A DNA stretch of 64,000 bases, taken from Colocasia esculenta (Eukaryota; Streptophyta; Magnoliopsida; Alismatales; Araceae). Both the position numbers and the translations under genes were made by a program. The DNA lies in the NCBI GenBank assembly GCA_014218235.1, contig CM024759.1:78265079-78329078 (forward strand), written 5' to 3'. The notes under the pieces were generated by a model, which was not told the origin of the DNA, searched no databases, and saw only the letters and a list, made by a program, of their open reading frames with translations. Positions 32,549 to 43,655 of the stretch are shown piece by piece (position 1 is the stretch's first letter; the number at the start of each line of letters is the position of its first letter).

Positions 32549-34807
32549 TGTAAGACCCGGCCCCCTTGGACCCTAGGCCCCGTCCTCAAGGTCGCGACAG
32601 ACGCCCTAGCCGCGACATGGTCACGCCAGAGCGGTCTGCCGCAACAGGATTGGCGGTTCGTGTCGCGACGGGGGTGAGCGTCGCGTCCTTGTCGCGTCAC
32701 CCCTGGCTGTCGCGACTGTGTTCTGACACGGCTTGACCGCTGTCCTGTCTGTCAGAACGGTCGTGTCGGGTGGCAGGGCCGTGCAGCGTTGACGCGGCCT
32801 GCCAGGCCGTCGCATTCACTTTTCCGGTCTTCGAGGTTTGACCGTGCTTTTGGAGTCGCGCCTTGGCGGGCAGTCGCGACATGGTCGCGACGCTTATGGG
32901 CGTCGCGACAGTGTCATTGTCGCGCCGAGCCGCTACGCCACGTTCTGGGGGCCATCAGTTCAAAACCGAAGGCGCACCCCGTTTTCCCTTTCTTCTCCCT
33001 CTTCCTCTTCTTCTCCCTCTCGAGCTCTCTCGCGATTTCTCGGTGTTTCTCCTCGCTTGTGGTGCTCGTGCTGAGGCGTGGACGAGCCGTTCGTGGAGGG
33101 GTCATGCTTGTGGCGTGCGGTGTGAGGAGGAGACGGCCATTCCTACGAGAAGGCCCCAACGGGTGCGTTCTTCGTGTGGAGGTAGGGACGTCCAACCCTC
33201 TCGCCCTAAGCATGATACCCTCCCCTCTAGACTGTGGTTTCCTCGTGGTTTGGGGCTTGGGAGTGTGAGAACTCCATGCTCGAGTTGAGTGAGGTTTCCT
33301 TCGAGCGTAGATCCATGCTTTTGAGGGATCGTGGGTGGTTTGGTGGATTTACAGCTTTTAATATACGTTGTGCATGATCCCCTTCCCCCTTGTGAATGTA
33401 TTTTGTGTTTTGGGGAGGGTTCCTGGAGGGACTGCTCCGGAACCCTGCTCGGCTGGAAACGCGGTAGTCTCGGAGGCCGCGACCATGTCGCGACGGTGCG
33501 CCCAGTCGTGACGTGGTCGCGACGCTCCTGAGCGTCGCGTTAAGGTCGCAACGGGCGAGGGCGCCGCGACATGGTCACGGCGGCCCGCCCTGTCGCGTCA
33601 CTGACCGAGAGACAGGTTTTCGCCCGACGTCGTTTCCGCTTCGCTTTGCTGTACCGTGGCACCTGTGCTAGTTCCCTAGTACGGTCTACGCTAGTCGTTT
33701 GCCCGGTGCTCGGCACTTGAGGGCTTGTCCCGTGTGAGAGGTTGTTACCATTGCCTGGGACCCCTGTACTCGGGAGCCTGTTGAGGGAGTACTCCGAGGT
33801 ACGAGTGCGCTCGAGTTGGCAGCCACCAGGCGGACTCTAGAGCTTAGGGGAAAACGGTGGTTAGGACAGTGACGTGTGAGTCACTTGCAGAGCTCTCGTG
33901 GGTGGTCTGGGACGCCGAGGACAGTTAGGAGTTCTACCCGGCGCAGGCCAGCCAGTCCTTCTTCTCACTGCCTCGCTCTTTGCGGCCCCGGAACCTCTTA
34001 GAGAGGCAAGGCGTGGGACCGTAGTCCGGCCAGACTACGGCAGTTACTGTTGTGTTACTCTGTGTCCTACCTCGCTCTGACGAGACGTGAGGGTCAGGAC
34101 CCGAGTCGAGGATAAGACGTCGGTGGATGCACCTGACCGTGACTAGTGGTAGCGTTTCCGTAGCTAGTGTTCTTGTCCAGGCGGAGTTCCCTCCGTCTGT
34201 GTTTGCTAGCCGTGTGGTGGTCACGACGAGCAGTCGTACGGAGTTTCCGACCGTGAGTACTTTCCGTACCGTGCTAGTTGTAGCTTTGCTTCCGCACTTC
34301 TGTCTGTAGGTAGAAGATATAACTGCTGTCATTTACTTTATTTATATTCTCCTGCCTGTTTAGAGCCAGTAGGAGATTGGAAGTCCCTACTGAGCTTCTG
34401 TTGTGAAGCTCATCCCTCCTTTTCCCAGGTGAGACTTCTCAGCAGTGGCAGGGCGCGCGCCGGGCGGAGGAGACAGGGCGGTAGTCGAGGTCCCCGTAGC
34501 TAGCAGTGGTCCCTCTTTTTCAGTGTACGTCACCCTCGGGGTATGCCCCTAAGGGACTTGTTCTTCCCCTGCCTTTTACTTGTACTAGCGTGCGTGCGTT
34601 GGGACTGTACTTAGAGCGGAACATAGCGGTCTCGCTCTCTTTTCTGTTTCCGCCTGTACGCTTCTAGTTTAGCAGTTGACGTTTAGTTCCGTTACATATC
34701 CTGTTAGATGCATATTATAGCCCTTCCGGGTCTTCGGATCCGTGGGTGGCGACCGCGAAAATCGGGTCCTCGGCATGGGCCGAGGGTCGGGTTCTCGGGT
34801 CGTTACA
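32549..34807 (+). mobile_element. Solo LTR A (Ty3/gypsy-like), 2,259 bp
   Basis: Ends TGTAAG...GTTACA with a 5-bp duplication GATAA at 32544-32548 and 34808-34812, and no internal region. It is GC-rich, with many TCGCGAC motifs. It shares long stretches with 36486-38593/50829-51239 and with 52388-54643 in reverse. It interrupts an exon of the second CACTA-type gene. Orientation is given as TG to CA on the plus strand. Confidence 0.88.
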
Positions 34808-34812
34808 GATAA
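34808..34812. repeat. Target site duplication GATAA, right
   Basis: Pairs with 32544-32548. Confidence 0.85.
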
Positions 34813-35170
34813 CTTCTTTGCATTTCTTGCCATAGTCTCCAAAAAGGTCCTTAAAGACCGTGTCCCGGACACTTCAGACTGCCCCTCATTACAAATTTCA
34901 TTCCACTTTAATTTTCTTGCTATCCTCCATTTTATAAACTGAATGAGATGTAGTAGATCCCCTCTTTCTATTTGATCTTGATTTGTATCTCCAGTCTCTT
35001 CAGCATTATGTGGTTCATCCTTATTTTGCGGTTCATCTTCATTTTGAGATCCATCCTCAGATTGCTGTGCTCCATTACCTTCAGCAATGTTACCTTCACA
35101 TTTTCTTTCAACTTTTACAACTTCAGGATTACCTCTCCTTCGACCTCTAGACTTGCATGTCGTCCTTTCT
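34813..35170 (-). pseudogene. Acidic linker and start of Transposase_24
   Basis: Open on the minus strand for about 360 bases. A basic patch (SRGRRRGNPE) is followed by an acidic Gln/Glu run (EDGSQNEDEPQNKDEPHN), and then RSLRTFLETMARNAKKL, which fits the conserved LGTLARN segment of Transposase_24 proteins. The exon is cut by the solo LTR at 34807 and resumes at 32543. Confidence 0.65.
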
Positions 35171-36154
35171 TCCTTGAATATTTTTCATGGTAGACTTGGT
35201 GAGTAATGTTCTAAACTCACGTAGATCATCTCTTGTAAATCAACTTTCGATAAGTTGGATGAGAAGAAGGATAAATAAAATACAACACAAACATAGAACA
35301 TGCATAATTCTTGTGTGAAGGGTAAAAATTGTATGAAGAGATAGCTAAAACATAGTATTCTTGTGAAACTTAAAGATACTCGGAAAAAGGGTAATTCTCT
35401 ATAGTGAATGACTTTGGAGCATTTTGTATGAATAGGTAAATAAAATACAAGGCAAACGTACCACATTCATGTCCATTGGTTGTTGTGGAACCTATTCAAA
35501 TTTATGAAGGCAATATAAGAAATAATTCATGAAGATGAAATCCGAGACATAATTTTAAATCTGAGATATAATTAACTTTGGCACAAGAAGTGGAATACTT
35601 GAGATTTCATCCTTTTTCTTTGCTCTCCCATGCGTCTTAAAAAGATCAAATACAAATATGAAATGAAAACCATAAATTAGTAGGAACTTAAAGATCAAGT
35701 GTAGTTAGAAAAAATGTAAAAATTAATGGAAAGTGGCAAAGAGCACATGTATATTCTCTGTTGTATAGAAATCAATAGAAAGTGGCAAAAAATTTTCTTA
35801 GTGACCTTATTTTCTCCACCATCATCATCTCTATACAAGCACATGAAGATTTTCACCTATATTCCCCACATTTTGGGCAATGTTGGAGATTCACATTGTC
35901 TTTTCAAAATAATATACAATCATTAGGACATGAGTCAGTCTTGTTATAACTATATCCTAAATTAGTTATAATCTTCCTTGTTTGGTAAAATATATTTGAC
36001 AATAAATCGCCCTCTAAAAAAGCCTCCTAGAGCTATTTAAGTAACATATCAAATTAATGACTTATTACTCCATCCACCTATACAATTAATGTTGTGTAAT
36101 CATATAATAAAAGCAAGTTTTCTAAATGATTTGCAACTTAGATATAATGGTTTC

Positions 36155-36480
36155 TTAACTTCTCAAATTAACATAAAATTTTTTGGACCTTTCATCAATT
36201 TCAGAGGTATTGTTCCCTTGAAGCATTATCATACAAGTAGAATCTAAAAAATTAAACACATCATATAACATTTCATGCATGCATCTACCACTAGAGACAT
36301 CCACCTTTTGATCATTACCATCAGATACTTGTTCCCCGTGAAATTTTAAAAAATTCTTATCCTTTATTACACCATCAAAGTATAAGTGCTCTCTCACTTT
36401 CTCCTTACCAAACTTCATCATGCATATACATTTTAAACATGGGCACCTAATGACTCCATCCAGTGGTTGGTATTCGAAAG
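36155..36480 (-). pseudogene. Rest of the Transpos_assoc domain
   Basis: Continues FAFEYQPLDGV, then the Cys-rich IRCPCLKCICM, then VREHLYFDGVI and FLKFHGE. This is the zinc-binding domain found at the N-terminus of CACTA proteins. A tail with EMLYDVFNFL and DERSKKFY matches the conserved region that follows it in the family. Confidence 0.75.
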
Positions 36481-36485
36481 CAAAC
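36481..36485. repeat. Target site duplication CAAAC, left
   Basis: Pairs with 51240-51244. The Transpos_assoc exon reads in frame across the pair. Confidence 0.85.
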
Positions 36486-38588
36486 TGTAACATTCCCCTC
36501 TTGTTGGCCTTCCACCTTCATATGAAGGTCGCGACGCATGGGGCAGTCGCCTTCTGAAGGTGACAAGGTGGCTGTCGCATTCTGGTTGTGAATGCGACAA
36601 ACATGTTGTCGCGTTCAGCCCTCTGACCACAGCATGCAGTTTTGTCATTTTACTGTCGGGACAATTGGGACAAGTGTCAACCCCTGACAACGTGAAGGCG
36701 ACATGTTAGGCATCGCATTTAGGTTGTCAGGTCTGTGAGCTTGACATGTGGCGTTCCCGTTGGTCAAGTCTGACCAGGACTTGGGATCGCGATAGGTTGG
36801 CCGTCGCGTTCACTTAGTGAACGCGACAGGAAAGTTGTCGCATTCTCAACTCCGAGGCATAAAAGTGCACAGGCCACAGAACAACCTCTTTCTTCCCCAA
36901 TTCGGCTGGTTTCTCCTCTCCTCCGACCCCTCTGCTGCTGGTTGCTCCGGGAGAGCTTGGGGGAGAGTTTGGGTGGCTTGTGAAGTGTGTGTGTTGCCTT
37001 GTGGGTGGTGAGGTGCTTTTCTCATTTCAGTGTTCTTCCTCGGCATGACTTTCTCCTCGTGATGGTGTTCCTCTTCGTCGGCGTGTAGGAGGACGTTCGT
37101 GGCTCGTGGATGGAGTCTTCGTTGAGCTTGGAGCGAGGAGGTGATGGCCATGCACACGAGAAGACCCCAACAGGTTGGCTCTTCGTTTTGAGGTAGGGAC
37201 TCCTTGCCCTTACCCTAGTTCTATCATGCTAGGGTCCAATCCTCTTCTCCAAGCCTTAGAAACTCATGCTAGGGTGTACATGTGTGTTTGTGGTTCTTAT
37301 GGAATGCTTGTTTGGCTTGGTTGAGATGGAATGGGGGTGGGGTTTGAGTGACCTATCATGCTTGCATGTGAGGTTTTTGAGTGTAGAATCACTTCCTTGG
37401 CATGCATGGGTGTGCATGAGGGTGGTTTGAGCCCTTTTTACCTGTTTGCATCATTCTCCATGCTCCCCTCCTCTTGTAGTTTCCAGATTTAAGGTGCATG
37501 GTTTGAAGGAGATGCTCTCGGGTGTGTATGTCTGTGGTCGCGACACAGATCGTGACAGCTCGATACGTCGCCTTCTGGTGGGTGAAAGTGGCGCCCACCT
37601 TGTCGCATTCTGGTCGCAACAGGGTGACTGTTGCCTTCATGCCAGTTGTCACCATGTGTTGTGGGAGGTCTCAGGTGGTCACCTGAACCTCTGGCTGTGG
37701 TCGCGACAATGCCCTTGTCGTGACATGATCGCGACAGGTTCCCTGTCGCCTTCTGATCTAGGTCGCAACAGACAGGGTGTCGCTTTCTGGTGGTGAAAGC
37801 CCTTGTGTCGCCTTCTCAGACAGAGAGTGGCTTGGCGACCTGTTTGGAGTTTTCCTTCCGCTGCGACTCTATTTTCTTGGCACTTGTGTTGTTTCCTAGC
37901 ACGGTCTAGTCTTTCGCCTGGTGTTAGGCACTTGATGGCTTGTCCACAAGAGAGGTTGTTACTGTTACCTAGACCCCCGGTCCCCGCGCGCTTGTTTGAG
38001 GGAGTTCTTCGGGCAGTGGGCGAGCTCGAGTCCCGGACTCTGGTAGCAAAGGGGAAAACGGTGGGGACAACGACGTAGAGTCATTTGTAGAGCTCTCTTA
38101 GCTGAGTCTAGGGCGCCGAGGTGGTTTGGTGCTCTTTCGGCGTAGATCAGCTAGTCCTTTTTTCTCACTGCCTCACTCTACGTGGTTCTGGTACCATTTA
38201 GAGGGGCCAAGCGTGGGACCATAGTTCATCCAGACTACGGCAGTTGTGGTTACTTTAGTTCCGCGTCTCACTCCTATAGGAGGTGCTAGACATGGACTGG
38301 CGGTCGAGGGTAAGGCGCGTGGCGCACCTGACCGGTCGACTAGTGTAGTGGTTCTGGGGCTAGTGTCTTTATCCAGGCAGTGGTTTGTTGTCTGTGTTTA
38401 CAGCCTTGGGTTCTTCCCAGTGCCGTAGTTACACGAGTTTTTCGGTCCCGACGTTTACATTAGACCGTTGACCGTGTAGTTACTTTACGCTTCCGCACTT
38501 ACTCTGTTAGTAGAGTAGATTTACTCACCTTATTTAAATTATGCACATATAGATCTATTCTGCTGTTAGAACCAGTGGGAGATTGGTA

Positions 38589-38593
38589 GTCCC
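38589..38593. repeat. Target site duplication GTCCC, left
   Basis: Pairs with 50824-50828. Removing one copy with element C restores the LTR B sequence order seen in LTR A. Confidence 0.85.
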
Positions 38594-40171
38594 TGTAGAC
38601 ACGTGAATTTGGCTCCATCGCGGGAAAATTTCATGTTGCGCCATAATGCCACAAATAGCCTTCCTTTTGCCTTGCAAGAGTAGTTTCCCAATATTTTTGG
38701 ATCTCACCCATTCTTTCTCGATGCTTCCCCTTCGTTTCAAATGTGGTTCGGTCACAGATCGACCTGTGCGGTCAGGTCGCGGGGGTCCGGGGGGCAGCAC
38801 CCCTGGCGGAAGCTAAATTTGGTTCGCAAAAGGCATATGGACAACTTCATTGATTTACGTCCGCTACAGTGGACGCCTTTTAGGAAGACCGTATCGCGTT
38901 CTGCCGCCCCGACACGTTTCAAATCAAGACGCGTCGGCCTGAGCCGCCGCGAATAGGCGAGACCTCGAAAGTCGTCGCACTCAAGTGCCTGCCCCTCGGA
39001 ACCGCGCAAAATCTCTAAATCGCGTCCTGCCGCCCAGACGCGATTAGGTCGTAGGCCTGACACGCCAGCCCTCTGAAGTCATCCCACGTGCCTAAATCCT
39101 AATCGCGGCGAGGAAGGCCGACGCGTTTCAAAAATGAGGCGGCGATCCCCGACGCGATTATGTTCTTTATCGCGGCGTCCTGACAGGACGCATTTCAGAC
39201 GCCTGACAGCAATCATCTCCCTATCTCATCAATTTGACATTCTGAATCACGGCCTGCTGCCTAGACGCAATGTAAATCAAGTCGCGGCGCGCTTGCCAGA
39301 CGCTATTCTAATCGCGGCCTGCCACCCGGACACGTTTCAATCTTAAGTCGCGTCCACTGTGATGGACGCGATTTGAATCCGAGATGCCTATAAATTGGAC
39401 CCGAGGGTCATTTGTTCAGGGGGTCCCAACGATAGCGGCAAAGCCCTGTCGAATTCCCGCCTCGACTCCGAGCTATTCCTCGCTGATCCATTCTTCTTCC
39501 TCGGAGTTTGACATCGTCATCTCCTTCCATTCCACGCGAGCGGCGGAAGCGTCTTCCTCCACGTCCTGCATCGATTCCGGCAACGGCCCGTCACGTCGCA
39601 CCAACATTTGGGGAAGCACCCCCCCTTCCCCTTGCTTTTACTTTCATTTATCTCCTCCGGGCCCCACGTGGCCCTCCTTTTCTTTTTACATACACACGCA
39701 TGCATATACACACACTCACCTATTTTAGGGGTTTAAAACCACCATCCGGTGAGTCCTCCCCATTTTAATCATTTCATTTATTCTTTGGGATTCGATACTA
39801 CACGCCGTATTTGACTAATCCCTTTTTATTTTCTTTGTCTTTTGTCAGGGTAATCAAACGAGGAAACGCCCTTTACCGCAGCCGGCCGTGTTCGTAGAGG
39901 AAGATAGAACCTGCATCATCCCCTGCGCCATCTCCCCGCTAAAAAGGTACGCTCGCGATCACATTCCTCCATCCCGCACCCCTCGCCGTGCGTCTCCATT
40001 CGACACCCTCTCGTGCCTGGTGATCACGTTTCTTTTTCTTTATTTTACGCTTTTCACACTTCATATCCACACATCACACATTTTGCCATCCATATTTTTA
40101 TTTTTATTACCACCCTCTTTGTGGCCTGTTCTTCGTCCCCCCTAAAAAAGGGAACGGAAAACACATCTACA
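38594..40171 (+). repeat. Element C 5' LTR
   Basis: 1,578 bp. The middle (about 38880-39370) is filled with repeats of GACGCG, CGCGTC and TCGCGGC joined to short spacers. The second half is pyrimidine-rich, with a TATAAATTGG box near 39389-39398. Confidence 0.88.
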
Positions 40172-41177
40172 AACATCTTTTGTGTTTTCCATTTGATTAC
40201 CCCCTCCTTCATGCCTGATGTGGCACTCTTTTTTTTTGCTTAATACCCTGCGGCATGTGTGTTTAATTTGTCCTTTTATACATATACATCTCCTGCGTTT
40301 CTGCCTATTTTTTTTGTCCTCGGGAGGCCTGTCGGAATTGTGTCCAACACAGAGGACGCGTTCATAACGCGTCCACTGAACAGGACGTGTTTCGTTTTGT
40401 TGTCGCGGCGGCCAAAGCCGACACGTTCCTGTTGTCGCGGCGGCTAAGCCCGATGCATTTTTTTACTGCCTTTTTCATGATTTCCGTTTGTTCTCGGGTG
40501 CCTGTTTGGAATCGCATCCCACACAGCGGACGCGATTCAGTTGATAACGCGGTCGGCAGTCCGGACGCGTTTTGCTTGTCACGGAGGCCAGAGCCGACGC
40601 ATTTCTGCCTGACGTTGACCATCCACAGGGACCTGTTCGCGGTTCTGACAGCCTTCCATGGCTTTCATATCCGCGTCCCGGTGACTGGACGCGATTCAGT
40701 TCTGACAGAAACGCGCCGTTCTGCCATTTGTTTGCTATAATTGTTGCATACAGGGTATTTTTGCATCGGTCGGGGGACCTCCTTCCCTCATATCCTATGC
40801 TCCACACACCCTTCCGGTGAAGGCAAACTCTCCATTGGGCATTTCGTCCCTTTGGACTAGTGAACCTTCTCCCGGAACCCCGTAAGACTCCGTACCTCGT
40901 GGATTCCCTCACGGCAGACCGAGCTGGCGGTACCCTTTTGTTGACCCGGGTTAGATATCCTATTGCGTGGTGAGAGGTGAGCTTAGTTGTACCCCGAAGT
41001 ATCCATCTTCTACCCAACTAGAATCTCACCTGGAGTGACGCAATTATGCTTAAATCCATTTAATTAATTGTGAAACTCCTTAAAAACAAGCGTTAAGCAT
41101 TGCAACTTGTTTGAACCACATTGCTTAACTTAATCTCTATTCAACTTGTTTGTTTGCTTGCTTGTTTTATAAACAAA

Positions 41178-42875
41178 ATGGACCCATACCATCATGCCGA
41201 TTTTTATTATGAGGACTATGAGGATAATGTTAGATCTCCATCTTTTCAATCTCATGTCCGTCCATCTCACCACCGTGAGGGACAACCTTCCACATCCTAT
41301 GGTTACATGCGCACACTGCGCACTAGCCTATATGATGTCCCTTCACACATCACTCCAATCAGAACTCGGCAAGAGCCTTCCCTCCGCCATGATCCCACAG
41401 TCCAAACTGTCCTGCATGCCTTAGATCAACTCACCCCTCAACAATTAAATCTGATCCAATCATTAGTTGAGGGTGTGACTCCTTCTCCCTCTCCTTCTCC
41501 TAGGCACCCACATTTGTACATTCCGTCGACTTCACCACATACCCCTGTATATCCTTCATCACCTCGGCCCTCTGGCCATTTGCACTCATGTGCTCCGGTC
41601 CGAACTGACCGTCCCTTGGGAAGGCCCATCAACTCTCGGCCACCCCCATGTACTCCCTCACATGCCCGGCGGCAACCATCCATTCCACTCCAAAATGCTC
41701 TTCTCCAGAAAGTGAATGATCTGGAGAGTCAAATAAATAAGTTGTCCAAGCCTAAGGGTGACCCCGTCGCCGCCATGCCGGCTCTCCCTCAAATTTATAT
41801 TCATCCTTCGGAGATGCCAACGTACCGAATGTACAATGGCACGGGTAATTCGTACCTTCATATCAAAGAATTCATTTATGAGTCTTCTTGTTGGCAACGT
41901 GAACCCACCACGTTGGCCTATTTATTTAGAAAATCTCGTGACGGCCCTGCGCTCGAATGGCTCTACTCTTTAGAGCCAAGTGAGGAAGGAGACTTCCACA
42001 TCCTTCATAAGAAATTCCTTCAAAGGTACAAAGACCGCGTCAGCCCTTATCTCTCTGTCATGGATCTAGCATCCGAGAAGATGGGGGCCAACCAGGCATT
42101 TGTACAATTTGCTGACCGTTGGAGGTCAATGGCCACTTGCTTACAGCATGAGCTCTCGGAGTCAGAGCAAATTAAAATCATTATTTCTAACTCTACTATG
42201 AGGTTCAGGCACATCTTGGCCATGAACCAAATCGAGACGATGGAAGAGCTCTACGAGCGTGGACGTTACATCCAGACACATTTAATGGACTCCCCGATCG
42301 TAGATCTTTTTGATCAAATTAAAATGAGAGAGAACGGATCAGTGGACGCCATCCACCATCCACCTCACCACTATACAACACCCACTACATATACACCCCC
42401 ACAAACTCCCATTTACCATAACATGCCTCCACCCAGGCGTTCACTGATTCGTCCTCCTCGGACCCATCAACCTCCAACCGGGCCCTACGACGCCCCTATT
42501 TTTAATGAAGAAGCTCCTATGCCCTACGTTGCACCTGCTCCGGCACCCATGCCAGCCCCCATACCTCCTCCACAACAACCACTACCTCCACAACAGCCTC
42601 CACTTCCCTCACAGCCTGTTGCTCGGGTTGAAGTTGCCAGCGCCCAACCCCTCTGCGAAACCACCTGGTGCTACAACGATGAACCTTCTGAGGTCATGTT
42701 CGTGCGCCATTTACCTACACCTCCGACACTACCGTCCGGCATCATCAAACCCTCCATCATTGAACCAACCATTACACCCACGATTAAGCCGATCATTACA
42801 CCTCCCACACCGCCAACACCATTGGCAACCCAACCCGAGCAACCCCTTGCTATTATACCCATTACGCCTCCATAG
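41178..42875 (+). CDS. Gag protein of element C
   Basis: 565 residues from the ATG at 41178; the frame is open upstream but without an earlier ATG. Residues ~100-170 are Pro/Ser-rich. About 170-190 form a short coiled coil (LLQKVNDLESQINKL). About 212-350 are the Retrotrans_gag core of Ty3/gypsy elements (PTYRMYNGTGNSYLHIKEF, WLYSLEPSEEGDF, FLQRYKDRVSPY, FVQFADRWRSMA), which would form the capsid shell around element RNA. Residues 400-560 are Pro-rich. No CCHC zinc knuckle is seen. The stop is TAG, and the same frame stays open for another 260 codons. Confidence 0.85.
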   Translation: MDPYHHADFYYEDYEDNVRSPSFQSHVRPSHHREGQPSTSYGYMRTLRTSLYDVPSHITPIRTRQEPSLRHDPTVQTVLHALDQLTPQQLNLIQSLVEGVTPSPSPSPRHPHLYIPSTSPHTPVYPSSPRPSGHLHSCAPVRTDRPLGRPINSRPPPCTPSHARRQPSIPLQNALLQKVNDLESQINKLSKPKGDPVAAMPALPQIYIHPSEMPTYRMYNGTGNSYLHIKEFIYESSCWQREPTTLAYLFRKSRDGPALEWLYSLEPSEEGDFHILHKKFLQRYKDRVSPYLSVMDLASEKMGANQAFVQFADRWRSMATCLQHELSESEQIKIIISNSTMRFRHILAMNQIETMEELYERGRYIQTHLMDSPIVDLFDQIKMRENGSVDAIHHPPHHYTTPTTYTPPQTPIYHNMPPPRRSLIRPPRTHQPPTGPYDAPIFNEEAPMPYVAPAPAPMPAPIPPPQQPLPPQQPPLPSQPVARVEVASAQPLCETTWCYNDEPSEVMFVRHLPTPPTLPSGIIKPSIIEPTITPTIKPIITPPTPPTPLATQPEQPLAIIPITPP

Positions 42876-43655
42876 GCCATACAGCCTTCCACTCCATCCA
42901 TTCCTACCCCCATCCAATGGAGCAGGCGTAAGTTTTTGAGGAGCAACAAGGAAGTGCAGCAGAAGAAGGAATCCCCAGGACCGGGCATGCTGTTCAAAAT
43001 CCAAGATTGCATTCCTCGTATGCCAGTCATTATTTCTATACCGGGCACATTCACCGAGCGGAAGTCCTCCCCTCCAATCATGGTCGTCAAGAGGCATTAT
43101 AAAAATATGCCAATCATTCCAGTTGCCAGCCAGCGCCATTTCCATATACTCATAGGGAATCTCTCCTTCCAAGCTCTCATGACCCCTCGCACCATCATTG
43201 TGAATCTTCCCACATCAGTGAAGGGGTTAGCTTCTCAAATTGTGCTCACGCACTACAAGGCCAAATCATTGGCACAATCTATTATTCAAAGGGACGTGCC
43301 CCTTTCCATAACAAACATTCTACAATCTTTGGGCACGGTCCCCTCTTCGTTGCTTCCAACTCTACCGGTGGAACTCCCCACCATTTCGTTTAACTATATT
43401 CCAAGGGAGTTGCCACTGACACTTGAAATTCTGACGGAAGTCAACAATCCCCCAATCATTGAGAGCCGTTCGACCACTCCGAGAAGAGCTAGACCATCCG
43501 CCCGCTGGGCCCATTTTGTGAGGAAATACCTGGGAGTCAGAACGCCAGCCCCCAAGCGAAAACCAAAACGTCGGGCAAGGCAAAAGACCAAGGGGGCCCC
43601 ACCTCCCTCTTTTTCATTTCAGTCATCTTTTGTGCTCCTTAGCACCTCTCCGTGA
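42876..43655 (+). CDS. In-frame extension downstream of the gag TAG
   Basis: This frame follows the gag stop without any shift and runs 259 codons to a stop at 43655. It has no ATG near its start, so translation would need read-through of the TAG or a sense codon there before mutation. It includes PGPGMLFKIQDC, RHFHILIGNLSFQALMTPR and a basic tail (RKPKRRARQKTK). The HILIGN segment sits where a retropepsin could lie, but no D-[ST]-G triad is visible. I do not recognise a known domain. Confidence 0.55.
   Translation, partial: AIQPSTPSIPTPIQWSRRKFLRSNKEVQQKKESPGPGMLFKIQDCIPRMPVIISIPGTFTERKSSPPIMVVKRHYKNMPIIPVASQRHFHILIGNLSFQALMTPRTIIVNLPTSVKGLASQIVLTHYKAKSLAQSIIQRDVPLSITNILQSLGTVPSSLLPTLPVELPTISFNYIPRELPLTLEILTEVNNPPIIESRSTTPRRARPSARWAHFVRKYLGVRTPAPKRKPKRRARQKTKGAPPPSFSFQSSFVLLSTSP

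Noticed and set aside
32621..34332. Several 60-160 codon frames in solo LTR A (and matching ones in LTRs B and E)
   Set aside because: They lie in GC-rich LTR sequence, differ among family members and have no domain.
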